A stretch of 14,192 nucleotides of DNA from Megasphaera hominis. GTDB taxonomy: Bacteria > Bacillota > Negativicutes > Veillonellales > Megasphaeraceae. Below the pieces are notes generated by a model, which saw nothing but the letters and a program-made list of their open reading frames with translations, had not been told where the DNA came from and did not search any database. Positions 13,975 to 14,192 of the stretch are shown one piece after another. The number at the start of each line of letters is the position of its first letter. The first letter of the stretch is position 1. The stretch spans positions 1 to 14,192 of the forward strand of contig NZ_JACOGK010000048.1 of assembly GCF_014269395.1 (NCBI RefSeq). Direction: 5' to 3'. A program made the position numbers and the translations under genes.

Positions 13975-14022
13975 AAGGGAGTGTGACAAAATGCGAAAGC
14001 ATTTTGTCCACTTCCTTTTTTT
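13975..14022 (+). terminator. Strong intrinsic terminator after the dehydratase gene
   Basis: GACAAAATGC (13985-13994) and GCATTTTGTC (13999-14008) form a perfect 10-bp stem with a GAAA tetraloop. AAGGGAGTG (13975-13983) and CACTTCCTT (14009-14017) extend it past one bulged T. TTTTTTT (14016-14022) follows. It ends the plus-strand module. Confidence 0.88.
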
Positions 14023-14057
14023 CATGCTCTTTTTCCTTTTTTAGAGAATGACCTTTG

Positions 14058-14076
14058 AAAAATGGGCGCAAAGCCC
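14058..14076 (-). terminator. Weak terminator-like hairpin for the minus-strand transposase
   Basis: On the minus strand a 4-bp GGGC/GCCC stem with a 5-nt loop is followed by ATTTTT. It lies about 30 nt past the transposase stop at 14106. The stem is short, so this is a guess supported mainly by position. Confidence 0.3.
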
Positions 14077-14105
14077 CTTTCCCCATAAAGCAGTATTTTT
14101 ACAGT

Positions 14106-14192
14106 TTATGCGGATTTCTGCAAGCGTAGTTTTTTATTGTGATATTTATAGAGGTTATGTCCGATGGAAACCAGGAAAATCTCTAATCGAAC
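14106..14192 (-). CDS. Transposase C-terminal fragment, probably IS1182 family
   Basis: The frame enters from the right edge on the minus strand and stops at 14106-14108, giving 28 residues. LEIFLVSIGHNLYKYHNKK resembles the end of IS1182-type DDE transposases, which close with an (I/A)xHNLxK segment after their catalytic core. The gene is partial because the window ends here. I could not place the element's inverted repeat with confidence; the IS edge probably lies between 14023 and 14100. Confidence 0.6.
   Translation of the reverse strand, partial: VRLEIFLVSIGHNLYKYHNKKLRLQKSA

Noticed and set aside
12056..14086. Very long open frame antisense to the dehydratase gene
   Set aside because: It is the codon-bias shadow of the YjhG-type gene. 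Its translation is Cys/His/Ala-rich with no family match, and it crosses a strong plus-strand terminator.
1..14192. CRISPR arrays, tRNA or rRNA genes, phage or defence systems
   Set aside because: No regularly spaced repeats, cloverleaf or rRNA-like sequence, or defence or phage gene families were seen.

Overview
This 14.2 kb bacterial window is dominated by one long plus-strand operon (about 780-10515) for molybdate uptake and molybdenum cofactor (Moco) biosynthesis and maturation. It includes yqeB, yqeC, xdhC and a mocA-like gene, the set known from selenium-dependent molybdenum hydroxylase (SDMH) accessory clusters. A two-enzyme sugar-acid pathway follows (10751-13945). Fragments of two different insertion sequences lie at the window edges. 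The moderately high GC, AGGAGG-type ribosome binding sites, a lipoprotein ModA and the protein style suggest an anaerobic Firmicute, most likely of the Negativicutes (Megasphaera or Acidaminococcus type). That placement is inference; there is no rRNA or marker gene here.

Layout. 1-188 is the right end of an IS3-family (IS150-like) element, with the transposase C-terminus and a probable terminal repeat. 260-571 (minus) is a small DUF6506-type protein of unknown function with its own good promoter. 572-780 is a divergent control region holding a -10 box, a 12-bp palindrome, a small terminator-like hairpin and a ModE-type operator. 781-10515 holds eleven tightly packed genes: modE (DNA-binding domain only), yqeB, a moeA-like gene with a four-cysteine tail, moaC, moaA, a MOSC-MogA fusion, modA, modB, modC, xdhC, yqeC and mocA (twelve counting modE). 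Most junctions overlap or are under 30 nt, and a clear intrinsic terminator follows at 10516-10559. 10751-11692 is a DHDPS/KDG-aldolase family gene and 11966-13945 is an IlvD/Edd-family dehydratase of the YjhG/YagF type. Each has its own sigma-70-type promoter, palindromes or leader structure, and terminator. 14106-14192 (minus) is the C-terminus of a transposase, probably IS1182 family.

How the genes work together. ModABC imports molybdate, and the ModE-like protein probably represses the operon through the site just upstream of its own gene. MoaA and MoaC make cyclic pyranopterin monophosphate from GTP. The MogA half of the fusion adenylylates molybdopterin, and the MoeA-like protein is the candidate for molybdate insertion. 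The MocA-like protein would add CMP to give the dinucleotide cofactor of xanthine-dehydrogenase-type enzymes. XdhC, YqeB and YqeC are predicted to mature those hydroxylases, with YqeB and YqeC linked to a labile selenium cofactor. Molybdopterin synthase (moaD, moaE), moeB, selD and the hydroxylase structural genes are absent and must lie elsewhere if the system works. The aldolase/dehydratase pair resembles E. coli yagE-yagF and yjhH-yjhG, which convert pentonates such as D-xylonate to pyruvate and glycolaldehyde. No known link joins it to the Moco operon beyond adjacency.
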